Below, piece by piece: positions 13,959 through 21,944 of a DNA stretch of 46,373 bases. The notes below the pieces were generated by a model. That model did no database searches, had not been told where the DNA came from, and saw only the letters and a list, made by a program, of their open reading frames with translations. The position numbers were made by a program, and so were the translations under genes. Position 1 is the first letter of the stretch; the number at the start of each line of letters is the position of its first letter. The stretch comes from CAIQJJ01 sp964606085. GTDB taxonomy: Bacteria > Chloroflexota > Anaerolineae > Anaerolineales > UBA4823. The DNA lies in contig CAZSFD010000037.1 of NCBI GenBank assembly GCA_964606085.1, forward strand, positions 1-46,373. The letters run 5' to 3'.

Positions 13959-15161
13959 AGGCAGCGCCAGGGCCAGGGTTGTCCCTTCGCCGGGGGCGCT
14001 CTCGATTTCGAGCGTGCCGCCCAGTTGCCGGGCGCTTTCGCGCAGGCTCACCAACCCGTAGCCATGCTCGAAATCGGCCTGGCCTGCTTGCGAGGGGCTA
14101 AAGCCGATGCCGTCATCCTGCACATCCAAAATAACCTCATCATCCATGTAGGAAAGGGTCAGGGTGGCGCGCTGGGCCTGGGCGTGTTTGCGGATATTGG
14201 TCAGCGCTTCTTGGGCGGCGCGCAGCAGGGTGGCTTCGAGCGGGGCGGGCAGCGCAGCCGCTTCGCCACTGATCGAGACCTCGACAGTCAGGCTCGTTTC
14301 TTCGCTCCAACGCCGGGCCACCCGTTCGATGGCCTGCGCCAGCGGCTCACGCGCCACCACGTCGGGGCGCAAGGCCCACAGGAAACGCCGCGCTTCGCTG
14401 AGATGGTCGCGGGCGATCTGGCGGGATTGGGCGATGCGCTCCCGGGCCGCGGCGGGGTCGCGTTCGAGGGCCTGTTCGGCGGCCTCCAGGTGCATCACAA
14501 TACTGGTGAACCCCTGGGCCAGCGTGTCGTGAATTTCACCCGCCAGGCGCTGGCGTTCTTCCATCTGCCCCGCCTGGCGTTCAGCCTGGGCCAGTTCGGC
14601 GCGCGTGGCCTGCAGTTCGTCAATCATCTTCTGGCGTTCCTGTGATTGGCGGATGATGCTGTTGATAAACAAGCCCATCACGATGGCGAAAAAGCCCGAA
14701 AGGACAAACCCGCCCAGGATGGGCAGGTTTTCCAGGGCGATACCGCCCGAAAATTCCATCATCAACAGCGCCAACCCCAGCGATTGCCAGATGATCAGTG
14801 GGATGGCCCAACGCAGCGGCATGACGCCGAAGGTGATACCGTAAAACGAGAAGGCGATCAGCAAGAAGGCCGGCTCCAGCCACGCCATCATCATGCTGAG
14901 GGTGATCGCCACGAAAAAGAGCGCCCCTTGCAGGCGCACCGGCCAGCGGAAGCGCTCCATTTGCGCCACGAACAGCTCGTACCAGGCACCCCACACCATC
15001 GCCAGCCCCAGGCTGATCCAACGCTGTTGCGACGAGATGTCGCTGTCGAGCAGGGCATAGATCATCCCACCGCCCAACATCAGGTAAGTGGCAACGTGCC
15101 AGAACCAACTGAAGGTGCGAAAGGCGCGGATGTCGTGGGGGTTGGTGGAGGGTGTTCTCAT
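13944..15161 (-). CDS. NarX/DesK-type sensor histidine kinase
   Basis: 405-aa membrane kinase. Five or six membrane segments fill residues 17-170, then a coiled linker (RQSQERQKMIDELQATRAEL) leads to the HisKA_3 dimerisation domain with phospho-acceptor His211 in LAGEIHDTLAQGFTS. The ATPase domain follows with ALTNIRKHAQA (N box) and DDGIGF and GYGLVSLRESA (G boxes). Having no extracellular sensor domain, it probably senses the membrane or its ABC exporter partner, as in DesK- or LiaS-like systems. It should phosphorylate the 12791-13450 regulator. It is encoded 57 bp after the exporter permease, with a palindrome between. Confidence 0.9.
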   Translation of the reverse strand: MRTPSTNPHDIRAFRTFSWFWHVATYLMLGGGMIYALLDSDISSQQRWISLGLAMVWGAWYELFVAQMERFRWPVRLQGALFFVAITLSMMMAWLEPAFLLIAFSFYGITFGVMPLRWAIPLIIWQSLGLALLMMEFSGGIALENLPILGGFVLSGFFAIVMGLFINSIIRQSQERQKMIDELQATRAELAQAERQAGQMEERQRLAGEIHDTLAQGFTSIVMHLEAAEQALERDPAAARERIAQSRQIARDHLSEARRFLWALRPDVVAREPLAQAIERVARRWSEETSLTVEVSISGEAAALPAPLEATLLRAAQEALTNIRKHAQAQRATLTLSYMDDEVILDVQDDGIGFSPSQAGQADFEHGYGLVSLRESARQLGGTLEIESAPGEGTTLALALPVGQD

Positions 15162-15170
15162 ATGATGGCA

Positions 15171-15196
15171 GTAAGGCGAAATTAATTTCGCCTTAC
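15171..15196. repeat. 26-bp AAATTAATTT palindrome, copy 3
   Basis: Perfect 26-bp palindrome (core GGCGAAATTAATTTCGCC, arms GTAA/TTAC) in the 56-bp gap between the ABC-2 permease stop and the kinase start, ending 10 bp upstream of the kinase ATG. It overlaps no coding region. No clear ribosome site for the kinase can be seen beyond it. Confidence 0.85.
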
Positions 15197-15217
15197 TGGA
15201 TTATAGCAGGACAATTT

Positions 15218-15958
15218 TTATTCCCAACGGAAGAAGCGCACCGAGATGACCGTACCCACCACCAGGCAGCCCAGCAGCGCCAGGGTGGCAGGCCCATCCC
15301 AGCCGTTGCCGAACCATAGCGATTTCAGCAGGTTGACGGCATACGTCATCGGCATCAGCCTGGAAATATCTTGAATGGATTGGGGCATGAATTGGAGCGG
15401 GATCGTGCCGCCGGAGAGGAACATCATGGGGTAAAAGATGGCGAAGCTGACGGCGCGGGCGGCGTTGACCGTGCGCACCAGGCTGGCGATGGCGAACCCG
15501 AGGGCATACAGGCTGAAGGCCACCAACAGGCTGCCAGCGATCACCCCCGGCCAATCGGCGGGTAGGTGTGCCTGGTAGGCCGAGCGGCCCGAAACCAGCA
15601 GCAGCGCCGCGCCGACGAGCGACATGAGCAGGTGGGTGAGCAGCTTGGAGACCAGCACCATCTCTGGGCGCAGCGGCGTGGCACGCAGGCGGCGCAAGAT
15701 GCCCATTTGGCGCTGCTGGGCCAAATCCATCGGCAGGCTCATAAAGGCGGTCGTGCCGATGATGAGGGTGGCGATGTAGCCGGGGACGGTCATATCCATC
15801 GAGCCGTAGCCGCCGAAGAGGGGCGATGGGTCGTTGCCGTACATGCTGCCGAAAAGAAAGAGCATCAGCAGCGGGAAGAACAGGGTGAAGAAGAGCGCGA
15901 TGAAGTTGCGCAGGTAGAGTTTGATGTCAATCAGGGTGAGTTGCAAAAGCGGGGTCAT
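15218..15958 (-). CDS. ABC-2 type exporter permease
   Basis: 246-aa integral membrane protein with six membrane segments and the ABC-2 layout. An N-terminal amphipathic start (DIKLYLRNFIALFFTLFFPL) precedes a large first external loop. The cytoplasmic helix AQQRQMGILRRLRATPL typical of the family follows, then SFAIFYPMMFLSGGTIPLQFMP near the fifth segment. It works with the ATPase at 16045 to export an unknown compound, possibly a drug or a lipid. The gap to the ATPase gene (86 bp) is filled by a CACAAAGG hairpin (15977-16035). Confidence 0.88.
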   Translation of the reverse strand: MTPLLQLTLIDIKLYLRNFIALFFTLFFPLLMLFLFGSMYGNDPSPLFGGYGSMDMTVPGYIATLIIGTTAFMSLPMDLAQQRQMGILRRLRATPLRPEMVLVSKLLTHLLMSLVGAALLLVSGRSAYQAHLPADWPGVIAGSLLVAFSLYALGFAIASLVRTVNAARAVSFAIFYPMMFLSGGTIPLQFMPQSIQDISRLMPMTYAVNLLKSLWFGNGWDGPATLALLGCLVVGTVISVRFFRWE

Positions 15959-15976
15959 AGATTATCTCCAAGTTTC

Positions 15977-16035
15977 ACCACAAAGGACACAAAGGGTTCA
16001 AGAATGCCTTTGTGTACCTTTGTGTCCTTCGTGGT
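15977..16035. repeat. CACAAAGG hairpin element, copy 1
   Basis: 19-base arms (15977-15995 and 16017-16035) pair with one mismatch, built from ACCACAAAGGACACAAAGG. The plus strand continues with eight Ts. It lies between the exporter ATPase and permease genes on the minus strand. A second, looser copy is at 19405-19478 between the ATPase and permease of the other ABC system. Confidence 0.8.
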
Positions 16036-16044
16036 TGATTTTTT

Positions 16045-16962
16045 TTACTCGCGAAGCGATTTGCCCGTCAGCGCCAGGAAGACATCTTCGAGGCTGGCCT
16101 GCTCGGAGCGCAGGTCGGCGGGGACGATGCCACGCTCGGCCAAGGCGGTGGCCACACGGGCCAGCACAGCCCCGCTGCCGTGGACGACGACAGTGCCATT
16201 TTGGCGGGCCACCTGGCTGACGCCGCTCACACTTTGCAGCCAGGCGAAATCTCCCCTGCCCGATGCGCTGAAGGAAACGCGTGTTTCGGCATTCACGGCC
16301 TGGATCAGCTTTTGCGGCGTGTCGAGGGCGATCAGGCGGCCGTGGTCAATGATCGCCACCCGGTCGCACAGGCGTTCGGCTTCGTCCATGAAGTGTGTCA
16401 CCAGCAGCACCGTTTTGCCCTGTTCCCGCAGCTTTTCGACCAGTTCCCAGGTGTTGTGGCGCGCCTGCGGGTCGAGGCCGGTGGTGATCTCATCGAGGAA
16501 GACCACTTCGGGGTTGTTGACCAGCGCCAGGGCGATGAACAAACGCTGCTTCTGTCCGCCTGAAAGGCTGCTGAAACGGGCGTTGCGTTTTTCGGCCAGC
16601 CCCCAGGTTTCGAGCAGCGGCTTCCAATCGGCGGGGCGTTCGTAGAAGCTGGCGAACAGGTCGAGCGCCTCCCAAACTTTGATGTCTTCGGGCAGGGCGG
16701 CCTGCTGCAACTGCACGCCGATGCGCTGGCGCAGTTGGCGTTCCTGGCGTGTTGGGTCGAGGCCGAGCAGGCTGATCTGCCCGCTGGTCGGGCGGCGCAG
16801 GCCCACCAGGCATTCGACCGTGGTGGTTTTGCCGGCCCCGTTTGGCCCGACGATGCCGAAAATTTCACCAGGTTGCACGTCGAAGGAAATGTCATCCACG
16901 GCCACGGTTGTGCCGTAGGTTTTGTGTAAGTGTTGGATTTGGATGATGGGTTGGGTATCCAT
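16045..16962 (-). CDS. ABC-2 exporter ATPase
   Basis: 305-aa ABC ATPase of the drug/antibiotic exporter (CcmA/DrrA-like) group. It has Walker A GPNGAGKTTT (about 39-48), Q-loop GVQLQQAALPE, signature LSGGQKQRLF (about 139), Walker B VVFLDEITTGLDP and switch His in VTHFMDEAERL. The C-terminal 80 residues form the extra regulatory domain of this group (RVSFSASGRGDFAWLQSVSGV). It powers the permease encoded downstream. Its ATG at 16962 has CAGGAG 9 bases ahead. It follows the multi-membrane protein gene by 16 bp. Confidence 0.92.
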   Translation of the reverse strand: MDTQPIIQIQHLHKTYGTTVAVDDISFDVQPGEIFGIVGPNGAGKTTTVECLVGLRRPTSGQISLLGLDPTRQERQLRQRIGVQLQQAALPEDIKVWEALDLFASFYERPADWKPLLETWGLAEKRNARFSSLSGGQKQRLFIALALVNNPEVVFLDEITTGLDPQARHNTWELVEKLREQGKTVLLVTHFMDEAERLCDRVAIIDHGRLIALDTPQKLIQAVNAETRVSFSASGRGDFAWLQSVSGVSQVARQNGTVVVHGSGAVLARVATALAERGIVPADLRSEQASLEDVFLALTGKSLRE

Positions 16963-16978
16963 GAAATTGGCTCCTGGG

Positions 16979-17800
16979 TTAACCAGTTATTGTGTACGGC
17001 GAAATTAATTTCGCCGTACGGCGTTCGCAAGCGGGCAGCGCCAGTGCCACCAGCGAGATGATCAGCAGCGGCAGGTGCAGCGCGCCCATCCAGGCCATGC
17101 CGGGGTGGAACCAGTGCGTGAGATTGAACAGGCCGTAGATCAGCCCGACGAAAGCCGAGAGACGAAAGGCAAAAGCGTTGACGTTGGGATAGAAAAGAAT
17201 GAGCAGGAACATGAAAACCGGCGTGGCGAAGCAGTAGGCCAGGCCGAAATCAGCCGAGGTCAGCAGCAACAGGGGGTTGAAATCGGGCACGACGGCGTTT
17301 GCTTCGGAGCGGAAGGGCAGCCAGAAGGCCAGCAGCGCCAGCGGCAGCAGCAGATAGCGCCAGGCGGGGATACCCTTGAACGAGGCGGACACCTCGCCAC
17401 GGGCTGCCACCACCAGCCAGGTGATCCCTAGCAGGGCGGTCAACGCCAACGAACCTGGGATAATCACCAATCCATAAGGCTCGACCACGGCGTGCGATTG
17501 CACATAGGCGATGATCAGGTAATTCAGCCCGATATACGCCGCCAGAACCCGCCCGGCGTGTTGGTGGCCGATGGCGATCAGTGCCGCCACGCCCAAAAAG
17601 GCCACGTGAAAGACCCAGCCCCACGCCAGGTAGGGTTGCGATGTGAGCATCAGCACGCTGCCGATGATGGTTTGCGTTTGGCGCGGGTCGTAGGGCTGTT
17701 GGGTTATCAGCGGCAGCATCGAAAGGATGATTAAGCCGAAGAAGAGCAGGGGGTAGAACCATTTGCGGGCGGTGAGCGGTGGCTTGCGTTGGGTTTTCAT
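16979..17800 (-). CDS. Multi-membrane protein of the ABC-2 exporter operon
   Basis: 273-aa hydrophobic protein with about eight membrane segments. I do not recognise the family and no catalytic motif stands out. It is the first gene of the exporter/kinase operon, behind a possible TetR-type operator (17866-17876), and may be an accessory membrane subunit or sensor. Its last 14 codons are written by a 26-bp palindrome (16994-17019) and give the tail RRTAKLISPYTITG. The natural end was therefore probably replaced when the repeat inserted, after ALALPACE. The ATG at 17800 has GGAGA 8 bases ahead. Confidence 0.75.
   Translation of the reverse strand: MKTQRKPPLTARKWFYPLLFFGLIILSMLPLITQQPYDPRQTQTIIGSVLMLTSQPYLAWGWVFHVAFLGVAALIAIGHQHAGRVLAAYIGLNYLIIAYVQSHAVVEPYGLVIIPGSLALTALLGITWLVVAARGEVSASFKGIPAWRYLLLPLALLAFWLPFRSEANAVVPDFNPLLLLTSADFGLAYCFATPVFMFLLILFYPNVNAFAFRLSAFVGLIYGLFNLTHWFHPGMAWMGALHLPLLIISLVALALPACERRTAKLISPYTITG
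16994..17019. repeat. 26-bp AAATTAATTT palindrome, copy 4
   Basis: Perfect palindrome with core GGCGAAATTAATTTCGCC and GTAC ends. Unlike copies 1, 2 and 5 it is read through in a frame without its TAA, so it is translated into the C-terminal tail of the 16979-17800 product. Confidence 0.85.
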
Positions 17801-17836
17801 CGTTTTCTCCGAGATTTAGGTTTTATTGATGCCCTG

Positions 17837-17876
17837 ATTGTAGCTATTCCCCATTCCTGGCGAAACGACCGGTCGG
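17837..17876 (-). promoter_or_regulatory. Exporter promoter with TetR-like operator
   Basis: Reading leftwards, the palindrome CGACCGGTCG (17875-17866, in context ACCGACCGGTCGTT) overlaps or abuts the expected -35 position. TACAAT (17842-17837) serves as -10, and the first exporter gene starts 37 bases on. ACCGACCGGTCGGT-type palindromes are common targets of TetR-family repressors that control drug exporters. No TetR gene lies in the window. Confidence 0.45.
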
Positions 17877-17903
17877 TTAAATTTGGATGTGTCAAAGGGT
17901 GAA

Positions 17904-17935
17904 TCAAAACATCCACCGAAAGGTGGATGTTTTGA
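17904..17935. terminator. Hairpin with tetraloop downstream of toxin gene
   Basis: A perfect 14-bp stem (TCAAAACATCCACC / GGTGGATGTTTTGA) with a 4-base loop (GAAA on the plus strand). It lies 35 bp past the stop of the RelE-like toxin on the minus strand and about 100 bp upstream of the exporter operon. It has the shape of an intrinsic terminator with TTTTGATT after the stem. Confidence 0.65.
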
Positions 17936-17970
17936 AATGAATAACCTTCCCTCAGGAGTATCTTTTCCCA

Positions 17971-18273
17971 TTATTTGATCTTTCCCAGCAAACCTTCCAA
18001 ATCGCCATAATCATACGGCGGGCGCTTGCGGACGGCCAGGATGTCTATCGCTGCATCATCGGATGTGACCGCATAAACGATGCGCCAACGGTCAATCCGC
18101 AAACGCCACAATTCGCGGGGCAACTCAGGCATTTGAAGCTGTTTGCTGTGCGCTGGGCGTGGGGCTGTTGCTAATGAATTGATCTCGCGACGAATGCGTT
18201 GCCGCATATTTCCCGGCAAGCTTTCAATCTCGCGTAAGGCCGCCGGCGTGACATAGATTTTGAACTGACTCAT
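17971..18273 (-). CDS. RelE/ParE-family toxin
   Basis: 100-aa toxin of the RelE/ParE superfamily: FKIYVTPAALREIESLPGNMRQRI (two N-terminal helices), RELWRLRIDRWRIVYAVTSDDAAIDILAV (central strands with basic active-face residues) and VRKRPPYDYGDLEGLL (C-terminus). RelE-type members cut mRNA on the ribosome, while ParE-type members act on gyrase, and the sequence does not settle which. It overlaps the antitoxin gene by 4 bp (ATGA). A decayed relative lies at 11885-12078. Confidence 0.87.
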   Translation of the reverse strand: MSQFKIYVTPAALREIESLPGNMRQRIRREINSLATAPRPAHSKQLQMPELPRELWRLRIDRWRIVYAVTSDDAAIDILAVRKRPPYDYGDLEGLLGKIK

Positions 18274-18497
18274 GTCAGGTCTTTCTCTATCTCATCCCAA
18301 GCAACCCAACCAGCCTTTTGCCGGTCACCACCAGCAGCATCCAGCGCGGCAAAAGATTTGCGAGCGACTTGTACATCTTCGATATCTTCCAGCCACTCGA
18401 CCAGCGCTTCCCATTCATCAGCACCTAAAACTGCCAGCCGTTTTCCTTTCACGGTGGCGAATTGAACCGATTGTAAGACTTCAAGCCCTGTCAACAT
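18270..18497 (-). CDS. Antitoxin of the RelE-type pair
   Basis: 75-aa acidic protein (VQFATVKGKRLAVLGADEWEALVEWLEDIED) resembling short Phd/YefM-like or type II antitoxins. The N-terminal part would dimerise and bind DNA, and the C-terminal half would wrap the toxin. It is encoded first, with the toxin start inside its stop (ATGA). GGAG lies 8 bases before the ATG at 18497. A palindrome and -10 box upstream (18519-18541) suggest autoregulation. Confidence 0.8.
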   Translation of the reverse strand: MLTGLEVLQSVQFATVKGKRLAVLGADEWEALVEWLEDIEDVQVARKSFAALDAAGGDRQKAGWVAWDEIEKDLT

Positions 18498-18518
18498 CGC
18501 AGTTCTCCAGGTAAGTGT

Positions 18519-18541
18519 TTTATACGTGTAAATAGATTATA
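18519..18541 (-). promoter_or_regulatory. Toxin-antitoxin promoter and candidate operator
   Basis: Reading leftwards, TATAAT (18541-18536) is followed by the near-perfect palindrome TTTACACGTATAAA (18532-18519) across the expected transcription start, 22 bases before the antitoxin ATG. This is the usual place for the antitoxin to bind its own operator. The -35 is not clear. Confidence 0.45.
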
Positions 18542-18576
18542 CCCCCACACAAATCGCTTTCATTCCGACCATCCTA

Positions 18577-18597
18577 CATCCCCTCGTATGGGGGATG
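18577..18597. repeat. Small hairpin before the second ABC module
   Basis: CATCCCC (18577-18583) pairs with GGGGATG (18591-18597) around a 7-base loop. It sits in the 177-bp region between the divergent toxin-antitoxin pair and the ABC ATPase gene at 18675, which otherwise holds no gene. Confidence 0.5.
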
Positions 18598-18674
18598 CAA
18601 GACCCCTCCTACGGAGTAAGACGAAACCATGCCCAACCCGCATAATGGTGGCAATCAAAGCAACGGAGGCGCTC

Positions 18675-19364
18675 ATGGTTCCATTTTCTTCAAACGGTCA
18701 CCTCATCCACCTGGAAAATCTCAGCTGGGTTTACCCTACCCCCGCCGGGCCATTGACGGTGCTGCACAGCATTGACCTGTGCATCGCCAGCGGCCAATTG
18801 GTGGCCATCACGGGCAAATCGGGCAGCGGCAAATCTACCCTGCTCAACCTGCTCACCGGTATAGACCGGCCCACGAGCGGCAGCGTGGTCATCGGTGGGG
18901 CGGCCATCCATGCCATGAGCGAAGATCAACGTGCCGCCTGGCGCGGCCAAAACCTGGGCATCGTCTTCCAGTTCTTCCAACTCGTGCCAACCCTCACGGT
19001 GCTTGAAAACGTGCTTCTGCCGATGGAACTGAGCGGCTACCTGCCGCGCAAAGAACGCAAACCGCGCGCCCTGGCCCTGCTCGAACAAATGGGCATCGGC
19101 GAACATGCCCACAAATTCCCCACCGCCCTTTCCGGCGGACAGCAGCAGCGGGCCGCCATCGCCCGCGCCCAGGCCAACGACCCCGCCATCCTGGTGGCCG
19201 ACGAACCCACCGGCAACCTCGATTCGCACACCGCCGCCGATGTCTTCGCCCTGTTCCGCGCGCTGACCGCCCAGGGCAAGACCGTGGTGATGGTGACGCA
19301 CGACCGCGAACTGGCCGCTCAGGCCGAGCGCGTGATCACGCTGACCGACGGCCGTATCGTCTGA
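18675..19364 (+). CDS. MacB/LolD-type ABC ATPase
   Basis: 229-aa ATPase of the MacB/LolD/FtsE-like group that partners with FtsX-type permeases. It has Walker A GKSGSGKST (about 45-53), Q-loop FQFFQLVPTLTVLENV (typical of the group), signature LSGGQQQRAAIARA, Walker B ILVADEPTGNLDS and VMVTHDREL. The frame extends upstream to 18588, but GGAGG stands 5 bases before the ATG at 18675, which I take as the start. The FtsX-like permease, sensor kinase and regulator follow on the same strand. It probably forms a mechanotransmission-type or peptide/drug export system rather than a classic transporter. Confidence 0.92.
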   Translation: MVPFSSNGHLIHLENLSWVYPTPAGPLTVLHSIDLCIASGQLVAITGKSGSGKSTLLNLLTGIDRPTSGSVVIGGAAIHAMSEDQRAAWRGQNLGIVFQFFQLVPTLTVLENVLLPMELSGYLPRKERKPRALALLEQMGIGEHAHKFPTALSGGQQQRAAIARAQANDPAILVADEPTGNLDSHTAADVFALFRALTAQGKTVVMVTHDRELAAQAERVITLTDGRIV

Positions 19365-19404
19365 TATTTCATGTCAGCACCTTGCTTTCCGCACAAAAAT
19401 TTTG

Positions 19405-19478
19405 AACCACAAAGGTCACCAAGTACACAAAGGCTTTGATCTGATTTTCCCTTTGTGTCCTTCGTAACCTTTGTGGTT
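19405..19478. repeat. CACAAAGG hairpin element, copy 2
   Basis: AACCACAAAGGTCACCAAG and its imperfect inverse (ending ACCTTTGTGGTT at 19478) enclose further CACAAAGG / CCTTTGTG words. It lies in the ATPase-permease gap of the second ABC system, just as copy 1 does in the first. Confidence 0.75.
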
Positions 19479-19550
19479 TATTCCAGCTTATTCTGGTCAG
19501 GAGCACTCTGTTCTTAATCAAAAAGAGTGAAAACCAACTCGGAGTTACCC

Positions 19551-21944
19551 ATGAATCCCATCTTTTTCCGTAAAATCATTCGCGAATTTTGGAGCCAGCG
19601 GGCGCGCAGCCTGCTGGTGGTGCTTTCGCTGGCGGTGGGCATCTTCGCCGTCGGCGCCACCGCTGGGGCGCAGCACATCCTCGCCCGCGAGATGCGCGCC
19701 AACTTGCAGGCCATTCACCCCGCTCACCTGCTGGCCGTCGTCTCCGCAATGACCCCCGCCCAACTCGACGCCATCGGCAGCCTGCCCGAAGTGGCCGCCG
19801 TCGAAGGCCGCAGCACCCTGATGGCGCGCGCCGCCGTCGCCAACGCCCAGGGCGGCGTGGACTGGCGCAACATCACCCTCCACGCTTCGCCCGATGCCAA
19901 TGCCTGGACGATCGACGCCATCTCACCGATACAGGGCACTTGGCCGCCGCCCGCCGATGGCGTGGTGCTGGAACGCGGCTCGCTGGCCTTCCTGAACGTC
20001 CAGGCCGATGGCGAACTGCGCCTGCAAAACCCGCACGGCGACGTGTACACCCTGCCGATTGCAGGCATCGGGCGCGACCTGTACCAGGCTAACCCGACCA
20101 TCACCGCTGGCGGGGCAGGATATGTCAGCCCGGCCACGCTGCGAGCGCTTGGCGGGCCGCAGGGCTACACCCAACTGCACATCCAGCTTGCCCCCGCCGC
20201 CCTGGCCGATGCTGTCACCGCCGCCAAAACCGTGCGCCGGACGCTCGAAGCCCAGGGCGTGGACGTATTGGTACTGGATAATTTCGCCAACGGCGACCAC
20301 CCGCTGGCTGGTCTGGTGCAGGGCGTGGTGCTGGTATTGGGCCTGATGGGCGGACTGGCCCTGCTGCTCAGCGGCTTCCTGGTGGTCAACACCATCACTG
20401 CCCTGCTGGCCGAACAGACGCGCCAGATCGGTGTGCTGAAGGCCATCGGCGCCCGGCGCAGCCAGGTGTTGGCGCTCTACCTGGCGTTGACCGGCTTCAT
20501 GGGCCTGGCTGCCCTGCTGCTGGCGCTTCCGTTGGGGGCGTGGGGCGCGGCGGCGTTGAGCAGCCTGTTCGCCGGCCTGATCAACCTCGATTTGTCCGAT
20601 CTACGCCAGCCGGGCTGGGTCTACGCCCTGCAGGTGGCCCTCGGACTGCTCGTACCGCTGGGTGCGGCGCTGATCCCGGTGGTTGCCGCCGCCCGCCAGA
20701 CCGTCCACGCTGCCCTCAACGACTACGGCCTGGGCAGCACCCATTTTGGGCAGGGCTGGCTGGATCGTCTCGTCAGTAACCTGGGCGGCCCGGTGACGCT
20801 GCGCATGGCCGTGCGCAACGCCTTGCGCCGCAAGCCGCGCCTGGCCTTCACCCTCGCCACACTCACCCTGGCCAGCGCCATTGCCATTTCCGTCTTCAGC
20901 GTGCAATCGGCCACCCGCCAGACCCTCGCCGGGCTGCGCGGCTTCTTCCGCCATGACCTGTACATCCAATTCAGCCGTCCGGTAGATTCTGCCGACATGC
21001 TCGCCATCGTGCGCCAAAATCCGAATGTGGAGCGCGCCGAGGCCTGGGCGCTGGCCGCTGCAATCACCACCTGGAACGGTGTGGAAGAGCCGCTGGCGCT
21101 GTGGGCGGGCCCGGCGGATACATCCATGCTCCACCCCAACCTGACTGCCGGGCGTTGGCTGCAAACCGGCGATACAAACGCCATCGTCATTGACACCCAT
21201 CTCACCAGCGCCCACCCCGAACTGACCGTCGGCAGCACGTTGACGCTCACCTTGCGCGGCCAGGACGTGGCCTGGCAGATCGTCGGCATCTTCGAGACCG
21301 TGCCCAACCGCATCCGCCCGACGGCAATGGCGTATGTGACCGACCATACCTACACCATCGTTACCGGCACGGAAGGTCTCGCCAACGAAGTGTGGGTGCA
21401 GGGGAAAGAACATACCGCCTCGGCGCAATCCCGCCTGATGACCGAACTCGATCAAACCCTGAAAGCCGCCGGGATGTCGTCCGATTGGGCCGTCACCGGC
21501 GAAGAGCTGAACAACTCCTTTGCCAGCGCCTTCAACATCCTGATCGCCTTCCTGCTGGTGATGGCCGCCCTGCTCGGCTTCGTGGGCGGGCTGGGGCTGA
21601 TGGGGATGATCGGCCTGAATGTGCTCGAACGCCGCCGCGAGTTGGGCGTGCTGCGGGCGGTTGGCGCTCGTTCGGGGCTGATCGCCCGCTCGCTGGCCGC
21701 CGAGAGCGCTTTCGTGGCCGTACTGGCCTGGGGGTTGGGGGCGCTGCTGGCCCTGCCGCTCAGCGCCGGGATGTGCTGGCTGGTGGGCATGGCTTTTCTC
21801 AACGCCCCGTTCGCCTACAGCTTTTCGGTGGGTGGCGCGGCGATCTGGCTTGCCGTTATAATGGTCTTGGCCCTGCTCTCCAGCCTGCTGCCCGCCCGCC
21901 GGGCTGTGCAGGCTCCGGTGGCTGAAGTGTTACTGTATGAATAA
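19551..21944 (+). CDS. FtsX-like ABC permease
   Basis: 797-aa membrane protein with two FtsX-type permease units. An N-terminal segment (RSLLVVLSLAVGIFAVGATAG) precedes a large extracytoplasmic MacB-like domain (about 45-245). A three-helix FtsX block follows (about 255-390, with TRQIGVLKAIGARRSQVLALYLA). A second segment (RLAFTLATLTLASAIAISVF) and second periplasm-like domain lead to the last FtsX block (ERRRELGVLRAVGARSGLIARSL onward). GGAG stands 6 bases before the ATG at 19551, so I prefer this to the GTG at 19527. Its last codons overlap the kinase start (ATGAATAA), indicating coupled translation. It is expected to pair with the 18675 ATPase. Confidence 0.9.
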   Translation: MNPIFFRKIIREFWSQRARSLLVVLSLAVGIFAVGATAGAQHILAREMRANLQAIHPAHLLAVVSAMTPAQLDAIGSLPEVAAVEGRSTLMARAAVANAQGGVDWRNITLHASPDANAWTIDAISPIQGTWPPPADGVVLERGSLAFLNVQADGELRLQNPHGDVYTLPIAGIGRDLYQANPTITAGGAGYVSPATLRALGGPQGYTQLHIQLAPAALADAVTAAKTVRRTLEAQGVDVLVLDNFANGDHPLAGLVQGVVLVLGLMGGLALLLSGFLVVNTITALLAEQTRQIGVLKAIGARRSQVLALYLALTGFMGLAALLLALPLGAWGAAALSSLFAGLINLDLSDLRQPGWVYALQVALGLLVPLGAALIPVVAAARQTVHAALNDYGLGSTHFGQGWLDRLVSNLGGPVTLRMAVRNALRRKPRLAFTLATLTLASAIAISVFSVQSATRQTLAGLRGFFRHDLYIQFSRPVDSADMLAIVRQNPNVERAEAWALAAAITTWNGVEEPLALWAGPADTSMLHPNLTAGRWLQTGDTNAIVIDTHLTSAHPELTVGSTLTLTLRGQDVAWQIVGIFETVPNRIRPTAMAYVTDHTYTIVTGTEGLANEVWVQGKEHTASAQSRLMTELDQTLKAAGMSSDWAVTGEELNNSFASAFNILIAFLLVMAALLGFVGGLGLMGMIGLNVLERRRELGVLRAVGARSGLIARSLAAESAFVAVLAWGLGALLALPLSAGMCWLVGMAFLNAPFAYSFSVGGAAIWLAVIMVLALLSSLLPARRAVQAPVAEVLLYE

